In this document: piece after piece, positions 34,194 to 44,813 of the stretch | Numbering within the stretch: the stretch's first letter is position 1 | Layout of the letters: each line of letters starts with the position of its first letter | DNA from: Oidiodendron maius Zn | Lineage: Eukaryota; Ascomycota; Leotiomycetes; Myxotrichaceae | Assembly (NCBI GenBank): GCA_000827325.1 | Contig: KN832881.1 | Span: 1,200,616-1,264,615, forward strand | Direction: 5' to 3' | DNA: 64,000 nt | Notes under the pieces: generated by a model | Seen by the model: the letters and a program-made list of their open reading frames with translations, nothing else | What the model was told of the DNA's origin: nothing | Databases searched by the model: none | Position numbers and translations under genes: made by a program

Positions 34194-37100
34194 TCACAAT
34201 TCAGCCTCCTCGTAGCTATGATTCCCACCTGTCGAGACTAGTGATACATCGTGCCAACGTCCACCGAGGGCAATCGCATAGGCATCGGCCCTAGCGTTTT
34301 CTTCTTCTGTAAGAGTCTCAGATTTCTGGGATTCTCCATCTGTTGCCCGAATGGGCTCATCCACGAGCGAATCGGGTGCCTCTGGCTCTTGAGATAGGAG
34401 ATCTTGCTCTGACTGCGACAGTATGACCTCCGTCAACAAATGATCTGGTGGAGCAACGTCGACCATGACGATGCCATGGCCGTTAAACTCCAGATCATCA
34501 GAACCGTGAATGCTATCATAATAATCCGATCCCAGCACATCTCTTCTGAATTCGTCATATTCATTAAGAGTCTCGTCGTATTCATCGACTAGGCCGAAAT
34601 AGTCTCTCTGTAGCTCATAAAACTTTTGCTTATAATCTGTCTCTTCATCGCTGGAAGAATGGCTATCTTCGTCCTCAGAATCCAAAACACTTTCATCATT
34701 GATAAAGCTGTCAATTTCATAAGTTTCATTATGTTCTGCTCTCTCATCCTGTGAATCGTATGCTGACGAGTCGAAGTCGAGACAGTCACCCAACAGCTCA
34801 ATTCTCTCGTCGCCATCTATATTGCCACCCGTCTCGTCTTCCCCGCGCACAATTCCCGGTCTTGGGCCAAGGTCGGGGTCCATAACTTCAAAATAAGTGT
34901 CATGCTCTCTGGTGCAACACGTAAAACACCCTCCTTTGGAGATCCAGAGTTCATGGCTACAAGATCTACAACGGTGAACTTTATCCCTCGGGTCCCAGTA
35001 CGCGTCGAGGTTCGCTTCATCTTCGTCGTCTTCATCATCCACTAGAGAATCTCCTTGGGAGGACGGAGAATGACCAGCAGCAGTTCGAGTATTCATGAAG
35101 GTGGATTGAGTAATTTTGCCTTCAGCCTGGCTCAATAGCGAACCCTCGTTTAGCAATTGACCAGCAGTGCAAGGAGAAGACTCGTCATGATCGAGATGAA
35201 GTCTCACCCGTTTCACTCTCTCATCCACCAGACCCTCCAGCACAGCCTTACGCCGAAGGCCTTGAGACTCCGAACCTGGAGACACAGCCAATATCTCACG
35301 CGGTGGAGTTGCTGCGTGATCTGTTGTCGATTTCAGAGGGTTAGTTTTTCTGACTATGATAGTACTCTCCTCTTGACTAGAGGAGGTGGACTGTATCAGA
35401 CTAATGGGCGATGGGCGAGTGGAATGTGCTTCCTGTGGCTGCTTTTCCAACAATTGCGACAAGCGCTTCGATTGCAACTCTCGCATTTCTTCGTCGTGAC
35501 GAAACGTGGTACCAGAGCAATACTGCCCAAACAATTTTGTCATACTAACTCCTATCATCATATGTTAGATATATTACAAAGAATGTCGTCTTGTCAAACA
35601 AGGTCAAGGCCGTAAGGCGAATAGATCTTAAACTCGGCTTGTAGGAGCTGAAAATCGTAGGGAAATTCGGTTTCTTTTGAAACGAATCCTTATCTCAGAG
35701 AATAGGTATAACGAATATAACTTGCCTTCGTGCCAGTTATCTTTACTGACTGTACAAGGATAAATATCCTTCGGATTGAACACTTTTACAAGGTGGCAAA
35801 GTTCAAAATACGATGAGTGTCGTGCATATGGAAAAGTAATGACCCTTGGCAGCATTTTTTCACTCCCTTGACCATCACAGTGTTCCTTGAATACTTTACT
35901 TTGCTTCTCCGAAACTATACGGGAGAGAACGGCGATCAGATCAGAAAGATCAAGGTCGCCCTGGTCACAATCGAGACCCATCTCGTCCAGAGAAATGTAG
36001 TCTTGATTGGATCGAAGCTGCTTAAGGAGCATTTGCTTGACATCGGCCAACACATGATTTTCTGTGATGGCAAATCTAAATATATATTAGTCTAATAACG
36101 ATAGATATTGAAAATACTCACTGATCTAAAAGTTTGTCGATTACTGCATCATTGTCGAACTCCAATTCGGGACGTTTGGCTAGGTCACCTCCACCCCCTC
36201 CAACTCCGATTTCTGCAATCTCTGCTCCCAGTTCAGTACGCGTAACGATAGGTCGAATCCATACTGTCTTGTCAGTTATAGCCTCACATTGCATGCCCTT
36301 TTCACAGCTGTGAATTCGGACTTTGGTAGAGCGAGTGAGACATCCATCTTGAGGGGTATTACCACATAAGTATCCGGTTAAAGCGGGACCTTCGGGTGTG
36401 TGAAATCTGACGCCAGAATCCCCTTTCATTGATTGATAGAGTCTCCATTTGTAATCATCGACGTGGATCTGGAGAAATGTTAGGCTTGTTAAAGTAAGAT
36501 CTAGGGCGACACAAAAGGAATAGGTAACCAACACGTGACTCGAGATATGTGGAGAGAGCTATCCAGACTAGTTCATAGCCAAAGGTCCACGCCGAAAAAT
36601 GGAAGACTGTATCCGGCGGATATTGTGAGACCTTCTGTAGAAGCTCCTTTAATCCCTCTGCCTTCGTGGGGAATTCTACGGGCTCCGTGTGGCTGGTGTC
36701 TAAGTATACGCAGTCGAGACGCTTAAGTCCAGAAGAGTATGGTAGCATAACTGGATGCCTGGTCAAACCATTGACAAACCATGGCTCTGATCTAATATCA
36801 CCAGTATAAAGAATTGCTTTGCCGCTGCCCTCAATTACTATTCCGTGATTAGTATGAGTTCCTAGTTTAAACTTGAGACTGTACTTACGGAACATGACGG
36901 CGCCAACGCAGTGATTTGCATCAATTAGAGTTACATGGATATTATTTCCAGGCTCCAGTTCAATAGGGATTCGTATGTCAAGTGGGAGAGGTTTCTAAGA
37001 AGGGGTCAGCCATACACAAAGTATTAATTGCAGCTTTGTCTTACTAAGAGATTCTTTAGGTGCTTGTAGTGAAGTTTTCGTGACTCTAACTTTCCGAGTG

Positions 37101-37438
37101 CGAAGTTCAGTCTATGGGGATATCTTTCCAGTCGCAGAAGAAGCCGTTCCGTGGTCGCAGAACAATATATGCTAGATCGAAGATTAGCAAAGTAGACATA
37201 TTACTGCTAGAACCGCCATTACTCACAAAGGAGATTTGAGGGTATCGAGCCCGGTGAGATGGTCACTATGGATGTGGCTCAGGAAACATGCAAGAGGCGG
37301 GCGACGACCTGGGATGTGTCGAAAGTAATCCACTACACAGGGCTTAGCATAATTGCTGATCTCTTGGATGCAGGGAAGGATGAAGAATATACCGCGGACA
37401 TCTGGAAATTCCAGTACCACACCACCGAAGGTTGACAT
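34194..37438 (-). CDS. Artemis/SNM1-type metallo-beta-lactamase nuclease
   Basis: Predicted beta-CASP DNA nuclease of the Artemis/Pso2 family, acting on hairpins, crosslinks or double-strand-break ends. Eight exons: 37438-37393, 37332-37227, 37171-37045, 36994-36889, 36837-36533, 36468-36122, 36075-35726 and 35551-34194, for 914 aa with all phases consistent. The catalytic core shows HIHSDH, DANHCVGAVMF, YTGDIRSEPW and the late RHSSY histidine. The last exon encodes a ~450-residue acidic, Ser-rich extension with a possible zinc site (CRSCSHELW ... CFTCC). Intron 7 (174 bp) starts GCAAGT, a GC-AG donor. Start MSTFGGVVLEFPDVR matches family N-termini. It resembles Artemis (DCLRE1C) more than Pso2, with moderate certainty. 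Confidence 0.87.
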
Positions 37439-38278
37439 ATTAGAAGACTCAAGTCATGAAATCAAAGTCAGTTTCCGATCTTTGCCTGCAGTTAATTCCG
37501 GTGAAGTGAAGTCCAGATGAATAAAGAACGCTTTCGGAAGTCGCGCTATCACGTGATAAGTCGATTAGTCATACCTCGATCTTACTGTACAGTGGAAGAT
37601 GTAAGGTCTACGAGCCGTAGAAGAATTATAAACACTTATTATGTGAAGTATATAATGTAACTATCGTCGTTGCGGGGAAAGGATGGTCGGCAGAAGGTCC
37701 ATGAATGTGTAGGGAGAAGATGAGTGAGTGCGTACTTAATTGGAGACCGCCTGGAATTTGGAAATTATCGGATCTCTAGCTAAGTAAGTTACGCGCGAAG
37801 ATCATATTATGCATATTAACGTAATGAGAGGAAGTTTGTTTAGAAGTGTCTCTGGAGGGAAGACCTCAACAGTTCAACTGGTTTTGCCCCTGAAATTTAG
37901 CGAGAAAAATAAAGGATCCCAGGCGACAGCATCATCAGAGCTCTTGGGATCGTGAATAGTAAACATAGATGTTCGTGTAGTCTCCAAGAGCCTTTCTAGG
38001 TAGAGGTTGGCCTCGAAAGATTAAGATAGCTGTCGTTGGCACTCACCAAACACTTGGAGAGTACCATCCTTTTGAGTTGATTTCACTGTGGACCAAAGAA
38101 TTCGCATCTTTTAGCATAGATATTAACCCCGTCTAGCACTTCTCAGAGAATATTGTAAGGATTGGCTTTTAGACGGACGCGTACAATGGCCAAGGCCATT
38201 GGGCAAATCTTCTCTACTTATTACCCCGAATGAGAGTCCAGATTAAGGCCAAGCTATGGAGCCACTTGTCCTATTTGC
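37439..38278. other. Intergenic upstream of the Artemis-like gene
   Basis: AT-rich, no gene. It contains the 12-bp palindrome described separately at 37547-37558 and the 3' region of the Maf gene. Confidence 0.5.
37547..37558. promoter_or_regulatory. Palindrome TATCACGTGATA (E-box type)
   Basis: Perfect 12-bp palindrome around CACGTG, 109 bp upstream of the Artemis-like start codon. CACGTG is the core bound by bHLH factors such as Cbf1/CPF1 types. The same 12-mer occurs at 53501-53512. Confidence 0.55.
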
Positions 38279-39141
38279 TCATTCATCATCCTCCCCATCA
38301 GAGCCCTGGTTCAAAACGGCCCTCTCTATCAGTCCCAAGGTTGCTCTCAGCGGTAATCCAACGACATTATCAGCGGCACCCTCGATCCGCTCGACTAGTA
38401 AGCTGCCCATACCTTGCAACCCATAACCACCAGCCTTGTCTACACCCTCCCGCGTTTTAACATAAGCTTCTATCAACTCATCACTTACATCTGCTGCAAA
38501 TATTACCTTTGTCTCCTCGACTGTAGTTTCGGTATTGTACCCTGGGTAGCGAGCATCGTCTCGAGGCGCTAGCGCCACGACGGCAGTGTAGCACTTATGT
38601 ACTCGTTGATCACGCAGCATCTTGAGCATCCTAATATGATCTTTTTCATTGTGAGGTTTCTCCAAGATCTGTCCTGCATTGGTAACTACTACCGTATCTG
38701 CCGAAAGGACGAGTGCCGGGTCGGGGATTGAGGCGAGAGAAGTTTCAATACACTTGGTGTAGACATCTATGCCTTTTTGGATCGCTGTCTGGAGCACATA
38801 GTCAAAAGGGCCAAGCTCCTCCTTGGAGAGGTTCTCGGGCTTGGTGGAAGGAATGATTTCCAGGTTTGGGAGTCCAATCTGGAGAGGTTAGCCACCGGCG
38901 TATACCAACAGAGTAGCAGGCGAGGTACGGTAGAGAGAATTTGCTTTCGGCGAGGGGATGCTGACGCGAGAATTACTCTCTTCCCTCTCAGTTCGTTAAG
39001 AACTGGAAGATCAAGGGGGAACGGGCCGCGAGGCATCGGCTTCCCCCCTGATGGAGGCGGGGCCGATTTCTTGGGGAGAAGGCCATGCTCGATTGCGGTC
39101 GCCTCGTAAGTTGGAGGCGGACCTTGGGGCTGCCCGACCAT
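38279..39141 (-). CDS. Maf-family nucleoside triphosphate pyrophosphatase
   Basis: Maf/ASMTL-like house-cleaning pyrophosphatase that hydrolyses dTTP/UTP or modified nucleotides to monophosphates. Exons are 39141-38929 and 38878-38279 (50-bp intron, phase 0), 270 aa. Motifs: ILASASPRRKQIL (the SxSPRR nucleotide-binding motif), LSADTVVV (the conserved catalytic Asp region) and KAGGYGLQG, which ends the core. The N-terminal ~45 residues are Pro-rich and not part of the domain. The start is ATG 39141, the first ATG in frame. The substrate is inferred from the family. Confidence 0.93.
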
Positions 39142-39494
39142 AGCGAATTGTATGCTCACTCGAGTTCAGCACGGAAATATTAGATGTCACATGAAGCTCT
39201 TGTGACGGAACAACTCAGATATTGGAAAGTCTCGCATGCGCCTTGACCGTGTCACACCGAAACCGTGCCTGCAAGGCTGCGCTGCGCTTGTCCGTAAAGG
39301 GATTAGCTGGAATTCGCAGGTATTTGAGCCTTGCGCCCACTTGGGCTGACGCATGTGACAATGACAAGAGCGAGCTGCGGCCGAGGAACCGCGCGACGAG
39401 AACCAGGAGCCTACATACCACCCCTCACGGTCATGTAAAAGCGAGACGCCTCTTTTTGGATGTCGCCCGCAATCCCTCGAGATCTCTGCTCATC
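39142..39494. promoter_or_regulatory. Divergent region between the Maf and bHLH genes
   Basis: Shared promoter of two divergent genes. The bHLH reading frame is open upstream to 39222, but nothing in that extension looks conserved. Confidence 0.45.
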
Positions 39495-39902
39495 ATGACC
39501 CCATCACCTGCCCGCGAGGGCTCTGCAAACGCTGGCTCCTCGAGTGGCAACCTAGAGGAGAAGCCCAGACTGAGCGAGCATGAGAAGAAGGCGAACCACA
39601 TTGCCTCTGGTAACCAACCCTACCACTGCTCATCAATTCGCCTTCTGGGCTCTTATGCCCCTCTGCCTCTGGAAATGCTAACTATCTATTTCCCAGAACA
39701 AAAGCGCCGCCAAGTTATTCGCGAAGGCTTCGACCGCCTTACGGAATTAGTACCCGGGCTGGAAGGGCAAGGGAGAAGCGAGAGCGTGGTGCTCAAGAAG
39801 ACGGTCGACTACATAAGGCTACAATTAGAGGAGAGACGGAGGCTAATAGCAAAAATCGAGGAATTAGGCGGGCATGTTGAGGACGGAATGCGGCGCGCTT
39901 GA
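39495..39902 (+). CDS. Small bHLH transcription factor, INO4-like
   Basis: Exons are 39495-39609 and 39697-39902 (87-bp intron, phase 1), 106 aa. Joined, they give a clean bHLH domain: basic region with HEKKANHIASEQKRRQVIR, helix 1 FDRLTELVPG, loop, then helix 2 SVVLKKTVDYIRLQLEERRR. The H-x-x-x-E-x-x-R-R DNA-contact pattern favours binding of CACGTG/CANNTG sites. Size and layout resemble yeast Ino4, a dimer partner for phospholipid gene control, but family placement is uncertain. The intron cuts the basic region, is a multiple of three and has no stop, so an unspliced message would encode a 29-residue insertion that should disrupt DNA binding. Confidence 0.85.
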   Translation: MTPSPAREGSANAGSSSGNLEEKPRLSEHEKKANHIASGNQPYHCSSIRLLGSYAPLPLEMLTIYFPEQKRRQVIREGFDRLTELVPGLEGQGRSESVVLKKTVDYIRLQLEERRRLIAKIEELGGHVEDGMRRA

Positions 39903-40172
39903 TAGCCGAGGTGTATAAAATGGGTCTCGATATGGGTTACAATTTGGGTCACGATGCAGGCAAGTCTAAGATTATTTGCGGGCGTATTTGATATGCGGAG
40001 GCCGATTTGCTGGCGTTGTTGGAAGACATACATTGGAGTTACAAGGGCAGGGTGCTATCCTGACTCTGGAACCGGTTGAAAAATAGGTGGCAGTGGAGTT
40101 TCCGAGGTTTACCAGAGTAGCTCGGTTGGATTAGGAGGAGTATATTTGATATCGCATGGTTATTATATACGA

Positions 40173-41843
40173 TCAAACAAAGGCCCTCTCCAGGCCTGTC
40201 AAGACCTCCCTTAATTTTAAAGGAGATATGGTTATCTTTTTGAGTTCCCCTGGCAGTAGGGCTGGAGGTAGAGATGATTTGTCAAGTTGCTTCTCAGCCG
40301 CTGCCCCTGGTCGGTGAATTCCGCCATCCTGCATCGCTTTCTCTTGAGCCACTTCAATTCGAAGAATCTCGTCGCAGCAAATGGCTTTGCCATTATCCGG
40401 AATGCCGGAGATATCAACGGTGAGTTTCTTCGAATTAAAGTTATCCCTACCGACAATTGCAACAACACCATACCGTTTTCTCTTGGCTTCAGACAGTTTC
40501 TTGCCTAGGGGGCGGGGGCTATCATCGACCTCAACTGATATTGAAGCCCCTTGGAAATGGCTTGCTTTGACCTCCTTTGCAGTAAAGTCTCCAGGAGTGT
40601 ATAGTGTCTCGTATCCACTGATGACTCGAGCAGCATGTCGAGCGAACTCGACAATTTGTCTATCGTCATTAACAGTAAGAATGATGACTTGTCGAGGGCT
40701 GAGCCAGAACGGCCATCTCGATTGATAGTGCTCAATCAAGAGCGCCATGATTCTTTCAACAGAACCTAAGACGGCTCGGTGTATAAGGACTGGCGTGGCC
40801 GGTCCTTGACTCTTGTCGGCCACCTCCGCTATCATGCCTTTTGCTTCTAGTTCTGGGGCAGGTGTTTGATACTCTAGCTCGAAACGCTTTGGGAGCTGAA
40901 AGTCTAGCTGTATCGTTGCCGTTTGATGTTCCTTCCCATCAGAATCCTTCAGAATTATATCAATCTTTGGGCCGTAGAAGGCACCGTCTCCCTCGTTCAA
41001 GGTCCATTCCAGACCGCTATCGTTCAGTGACAGTTTTAATGCCTCTTCTGCATTGTCCCACTCCTCGACCGTGCCAATAAATTGATCCTTCGGCCTCGTA
41101 GACAAAGCTAATCTATACGGACCAAGACCTAGTATTTTGTATGTTAACTTTACAAAGTCTAGGGTCCTCGAAATTTCATCCCGGATCTGACATGGTCGAC
41201 AAAATATATGACCGTCATCTTGATGGAACCGCCTCACCCTCGTCAACCCACTCAGTGCGCCCGAGATCTCATTTCGATGGAGAGGACTGAAATCCGCATA
41301 TCGTATAGGCAGATCTCGGTAGCTCCGCTGTTTTGACGCAAAAAGAAGACAGTGACCTGGACAATTCATGGGTTTCAATCCATATTCTTCATCCTGCCCG
41401 TTCTGCCGCTCTTTTGTTTCGCCACTTGCTCCCCGGCCAGTCACAGAATACATATCTTCGGCATAATTCTCCCAGTGCCCTGATTTCTCCCATAGTGACT
41501 TCTTGTATATTGTCGGTGTGATAACCTCCTGAAATCCAAAATGTTCGTATTGAGCCCGAAGAAAATTTGTCAGTTTATTGAACATCCGGGCACCCTTCGG
41601 GAGGAAGAGAGGAGATCCAGGACTATATATAGAAGTGGTAAACAGCTCTTGGTCGACGCCCAGATGACGATGATCAGTCAAGGCATTGCTGGTTGGATTG
41701 GCTCGAGCGTGAATGGTATCCGTTGTTGCACACGAGGTACAATAGCCACATTGACCGATTGGACGTTGTCCCTTTCCACGATATATGCCATATGAGGCCC
41801 TTGGGCGGATTCGCCAAAGCTGTAAAACTTTTGAGGAGCGCAT
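40173..41843 (-). CDS. mst1: Mitochondrial threonyl-tRNA synthetase
   Basis: Class II aminoacyl-tRNA synthetase charging mitochondrial tRNA-Thr. A single exon of 556 aa from ATG 41843; the frame is open a little upstream but only with non-ATG codons. The N-terminus (MRSSKVLQLWRIRPRASYGI) is Arg-rich and suits mitochondrial import. The core shows the ThrRS signature PMNCPGHCLLF, motif 2 with RNEISGALSGLTRVRRFHQD, FYGPKIDI, and motif 3 with IHRAVLGSVERIMALLIEHY. The C-terminal anticodon-binding domain starts around WLSPRQVIILTVNDD. The N-terminal editing domain of the cytosolic enzyme is absent, as expected for the mitochondrial form. Confidence 0.93.
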   Translation of the reverse strand: MRSSKVLQLWRIRPRASYGIYRGKGQRPIGQCGYCTSCATTDTIHARANPTSNALTDHRHLGVDQELFTTSIYSPGSPLFLPKGARMFNKLTNFLRAQYEHFGFQEVITPTIYKKSLWEKSGHWENYAEDMYSVTGRGASGETKERQNGQDEEYGLKPMNCPGHCLLFASKQRSYRDLPIRYADFSPLHRNEISGALSGLTRVRRFHQDDGHIFCRPCQIRDEISRTLDFVKLTYKILGLGPYRLALSTRPKDQFIGTVEEWDNAEEALKLSLNDSGLEWTLNEGDGAFYGPKIDIILKDSDGKEHQTATIQLDFQLPKRFELEYQTPAPELEAKGMIAEVADKSQGPATPVLIHRAVLGSVERIMALLIEHYQSRWPFWLSPRQVIILTVNDDRQIVEFARHAARVISGYETLYTPGDFTAKEVKASHFQGASISVEVDDSPRPLGKKLSEAKRKRYGVVAIVGRDNFNSKKLTVDISGIPDNGKAICCDEILRIEVAQEKAMQDGGIHRPGAAAEKQLDKSSLPPALLPGELKKITISPLKLREVLTGLERAFV

Positions 41844-42218
41844 CACGGCCTGGCGCTGTTGCTGTTGATCTGGAGAGAAGCTGTTTTCCCGAAGGGGTTC
41901 GCGTGTCACGAGTCGCCTCTTATCCCCTGCAGATTTCTAGTCGAAGTCCAGGCGCCCATGACATCCTGTTGAGTCGGGCCACGATCATCTGCCAACGTCA
42001 CTTTAGACATGAGACTGACAGGTAGTTGGCTTGTTTTTTTCTATTTTATAAGGTCGCCCCTCATGGTCCTCCTCTCTCCTATGGCTGTTAACCGTTGCTC
42101 ATTGACTACTTGCTACTCTACTGTTCCATCTACTTCACTTGACAAGCTGTGATAGAAAACTACTACGCGCCGCCGCGTTGCCATCATAAAATAACTAGGG
42201 TGCCGTTGAAAGTGTGCG
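41844..42218. promoter_or_regulatory. Divergent region, mst1 / membrane protein
   Basis: 375 bp between two divergent start codons. No named motif recognised. Confidence 0.4.
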
Positions 42219-43984
42219 ATGCCTCCGGGTAAACCGAAAGCACGACTCGAGGAGTCTTGGGTCGTGGCAGGTGAAGATGAAGATGAGAGCCCAGATTATT
42301 CGCCCGAGGAAGAATATTCGCCTTCAGCTCGAAAGACAACTCCTCGGAGAGCAACGAGAAGCAGTGATAGATCTTCTGAGCCCGAGCTAGTAATGCCAAC
42401 CTTAGACGCTCAGACTTTGGAGGCTTCTTGGGCAGAGGCAAGCACTAGAAATATTAGATCACGAAAGGCAAGAGGTCAAGCAGAGAAGAGACCTCGCCGA
42501 AGGGCTTCGCATCAAGTCGAGGCGACCGGCAGTCCAAAAGAATATGCTAGAGCCAAAAATTCGGCCAAGAATATAACTGCATTGTCTACGCAAGTCTTGC
42601 CCTCGGCTACGCGACGAACCACTAGAGAGGCAAGTACTCTGCAGCGTACAGTAGACATCTGCTCTGACTACTCCATCACTATGGTGTCGTGGCTTCTCGA
42701 AGTCTTAGGCAGTACGCTTCTAATTCTTAAGAAGCCTGTCTCATATCTGCTTGCAGCCTGGCTTCTTTTTGGAATGAGTATTATGGTTAGAAATCTTGTC
42801 ACCAACACTGTCTACGCGTCTCTGTCACCCATATGCCGCATGCCTGGCATTTCATATCTAGACCTACCTTTCTGTCCAGCGTATAAGATCGACACGAGCA
42901 ATGGACCTCCACCACCTGTCGAATTTGATAAATTAATGTCGATGCAGGCTCAGTTTGAGGAGGTCATGGAGGAGAGTGCTGGTAGTGTTTCGCTTCCCAT
43001 GGACATGAAACGAGGAGAATCATCTATCCGCGACCTACGTCAACTCGTACGCTATAGCCAGCTCAGTTCAAAGTAAGTGTGAAAAACCTCTCTTGCTCCT
43101 TGCATAAACCTTTGTGTGCTCTCCTAAATGACGACGCACTATCCAGACTTCCCTCATTTCTATCATACATTTACTCTCGAAAAGCAGCTAATTCGTTAAT
43201 TAGGAACGAGCTTGTCCTCGAGTTTGATGGCTTCATTGAGACAGCACGAATTGCATCATATGATCTTCAAAAATTCAACAGTCATGTTGGCCGGGCCGTC
43301 GACCAAGTCATTGCAACAACACGCTGGACAAGCAGAGTTCTAGATGGCATCCAAGAGCGTGATGCCACCAGAGGTTCGATCAACTCGTTCATCAACGACA
43401 AACTCTTAGCACCATTCCAGCCTGTAAAATTTAGCGAGAGCATCCTCCTTGACCAATACATTCAGCATACACGACTTGTTGAAGAGGAGATACACAAGCT
43501 AATTAATCAAGCACAGGCTTTGCTTACAGTACTTAATAATCTCGAAGACAGGCTTGATGTCATCCATGACATTTCGACCCGGGATGGGATGCATACTCAA
43601 GCTCTCAAGGATGAAGTTCTATCCAGTCTCTGGGCCATGGTTGGGGGAAATCGAGGCAAATTAAAATCGATGAATAGAAAACTCGACTTGCTACAACAAG
43701 TCGCAATTTATCGCAAGAATGCAGTCGCCCATGTTTCCGGGACTCTTCTTCGGCTCCAGGCTATTGGCGCTGGTTTAGAAGATTTGCGTGAGCGAGTAGG
43801 ATCACCGGAGCTATTACGTGATAGGGTCGACATCCCTCTTTCGGTCCATATAGAGAACATTCAGCTCGGTATTGACAGGCTAGAGGAAGGGCGGCGAGCT
43901 ACGCGCAAACTGGAGGACGAGCAGATTCGAAAAACTTTGGAGCGGGGCCAATTAGAAGGGTCACTTATTGATGGTTACGCATGA
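42219..43984 (+). CDS. Unknown membrane protein with coiled-coil C-terminus
   Basis: Exons are 42219-43072 and 43204-43984 (131-bp intron, phase 2), 544 aa. I do not recognise the family. The first ~150 residues are charged, Arg/Ser-rich and carry NLS-like clusters (RKARGQAEKRPRRR). A hydrophobic region follows (MVSWLLEVLGSTLLIL and VSYLLAAWLLFGMSIMV), probably one or two membrane segments. The remaining ~330 residues are largely helical with heptad-like spacing (KLINQAQALLTVLNNLEDRL and NRKLDLLQQVAIY). A basic nucleoplasm-like head, a membrane anchor and a long helical tail would suit a nuclear-envelope or ER-shaping protein; this is inference from layout only. Confidence 0.75.
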
Positions 43985-44813
43985 ACTTTACTAGTTCGGT
44001 GGGACTGGGAGCTGCGGGAGTGGCCGGATAGTTTACTCTTGCCAGATATCCCATCATACTCTATGACATAAACATCAGTATCAGAGTTCAGGGTACTCTT
44101 GACCAATAGGTATTTTCTTTCTTATAGTTGGTTACCTAGCTGTGAGGACAAGTGTCTCGATTATAGGAATTCTCGTCTCTGTGCTACGTCTTTCGAAATA
44201 CTCTTTACCCCATTATTCATCATCTCGCTATCGTATGTTTTCTGTTGTTGGCTGTCGTGGGCAAGGACGTGCATCTCGGAAGGTAATAGTATTTAGCCTG
44301 ACATCATCACAATTTATTCATAAGTGAATTCAACAGGAGGTGGGCTCGGAGTCAACAATAAATTAATCTACGAAGAATCATTACTCGTGGATAACTGGCA
44401 ATCTCAAGTCCGAAAACATAACCTACCGACATGGCCTGGGGTCGCCACTAAAAGTCCTTTGTCCCTGTATATTTCTTTCATTTCTCTAGCTGGCGCTGCT
44501 CGATGACTTGTCTAGCTAATATTTCCCGCAACGAATCAGCCAAGCTTTAGCAAATTCTAGTCTATCGCCTTGTCAGGGTACAGTATTGTACACGGAAGAA
44601 GGATATTATCGCCCTATTTACAAGCTTCATACAACAGATAACTCTGTAGTCCAACGACGATCTGAGAGCTTCCCTGTGTCAAGTCACTACCCATTCAATC
44701 CGCTCCACTTCTCCATCTTATACCATCTCCTTGAGGTCCTCCTCTATCTTTGGACGAGAAGCGGCGCTGGTTTACCACAGGAAAGCCAAACACATATCTG
44801 CAATACCTCAGCA
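43985..44813. other. Intergenic, no gene seen
   Basis: Between two rightward genes. Short open frames only; the frame of the next gene is open back to 44586 without an ATG. Confidence 0.45.

Noticed and set aside
35552-35725. GT donor at GTTATA (about 35721) for Artemis intron 7
   Set aside because: It leaves phase 2, while the downstream exon needs phase 1; joining it creates an early stop.
39222-39494. N-terminal extension of the bHLH protein
   Set aside because: No ATG-supported conserved sequence; the segment is antisense-like and Arg/Ala-rich, and it overlaps the promoter of the divergent Maf gene.
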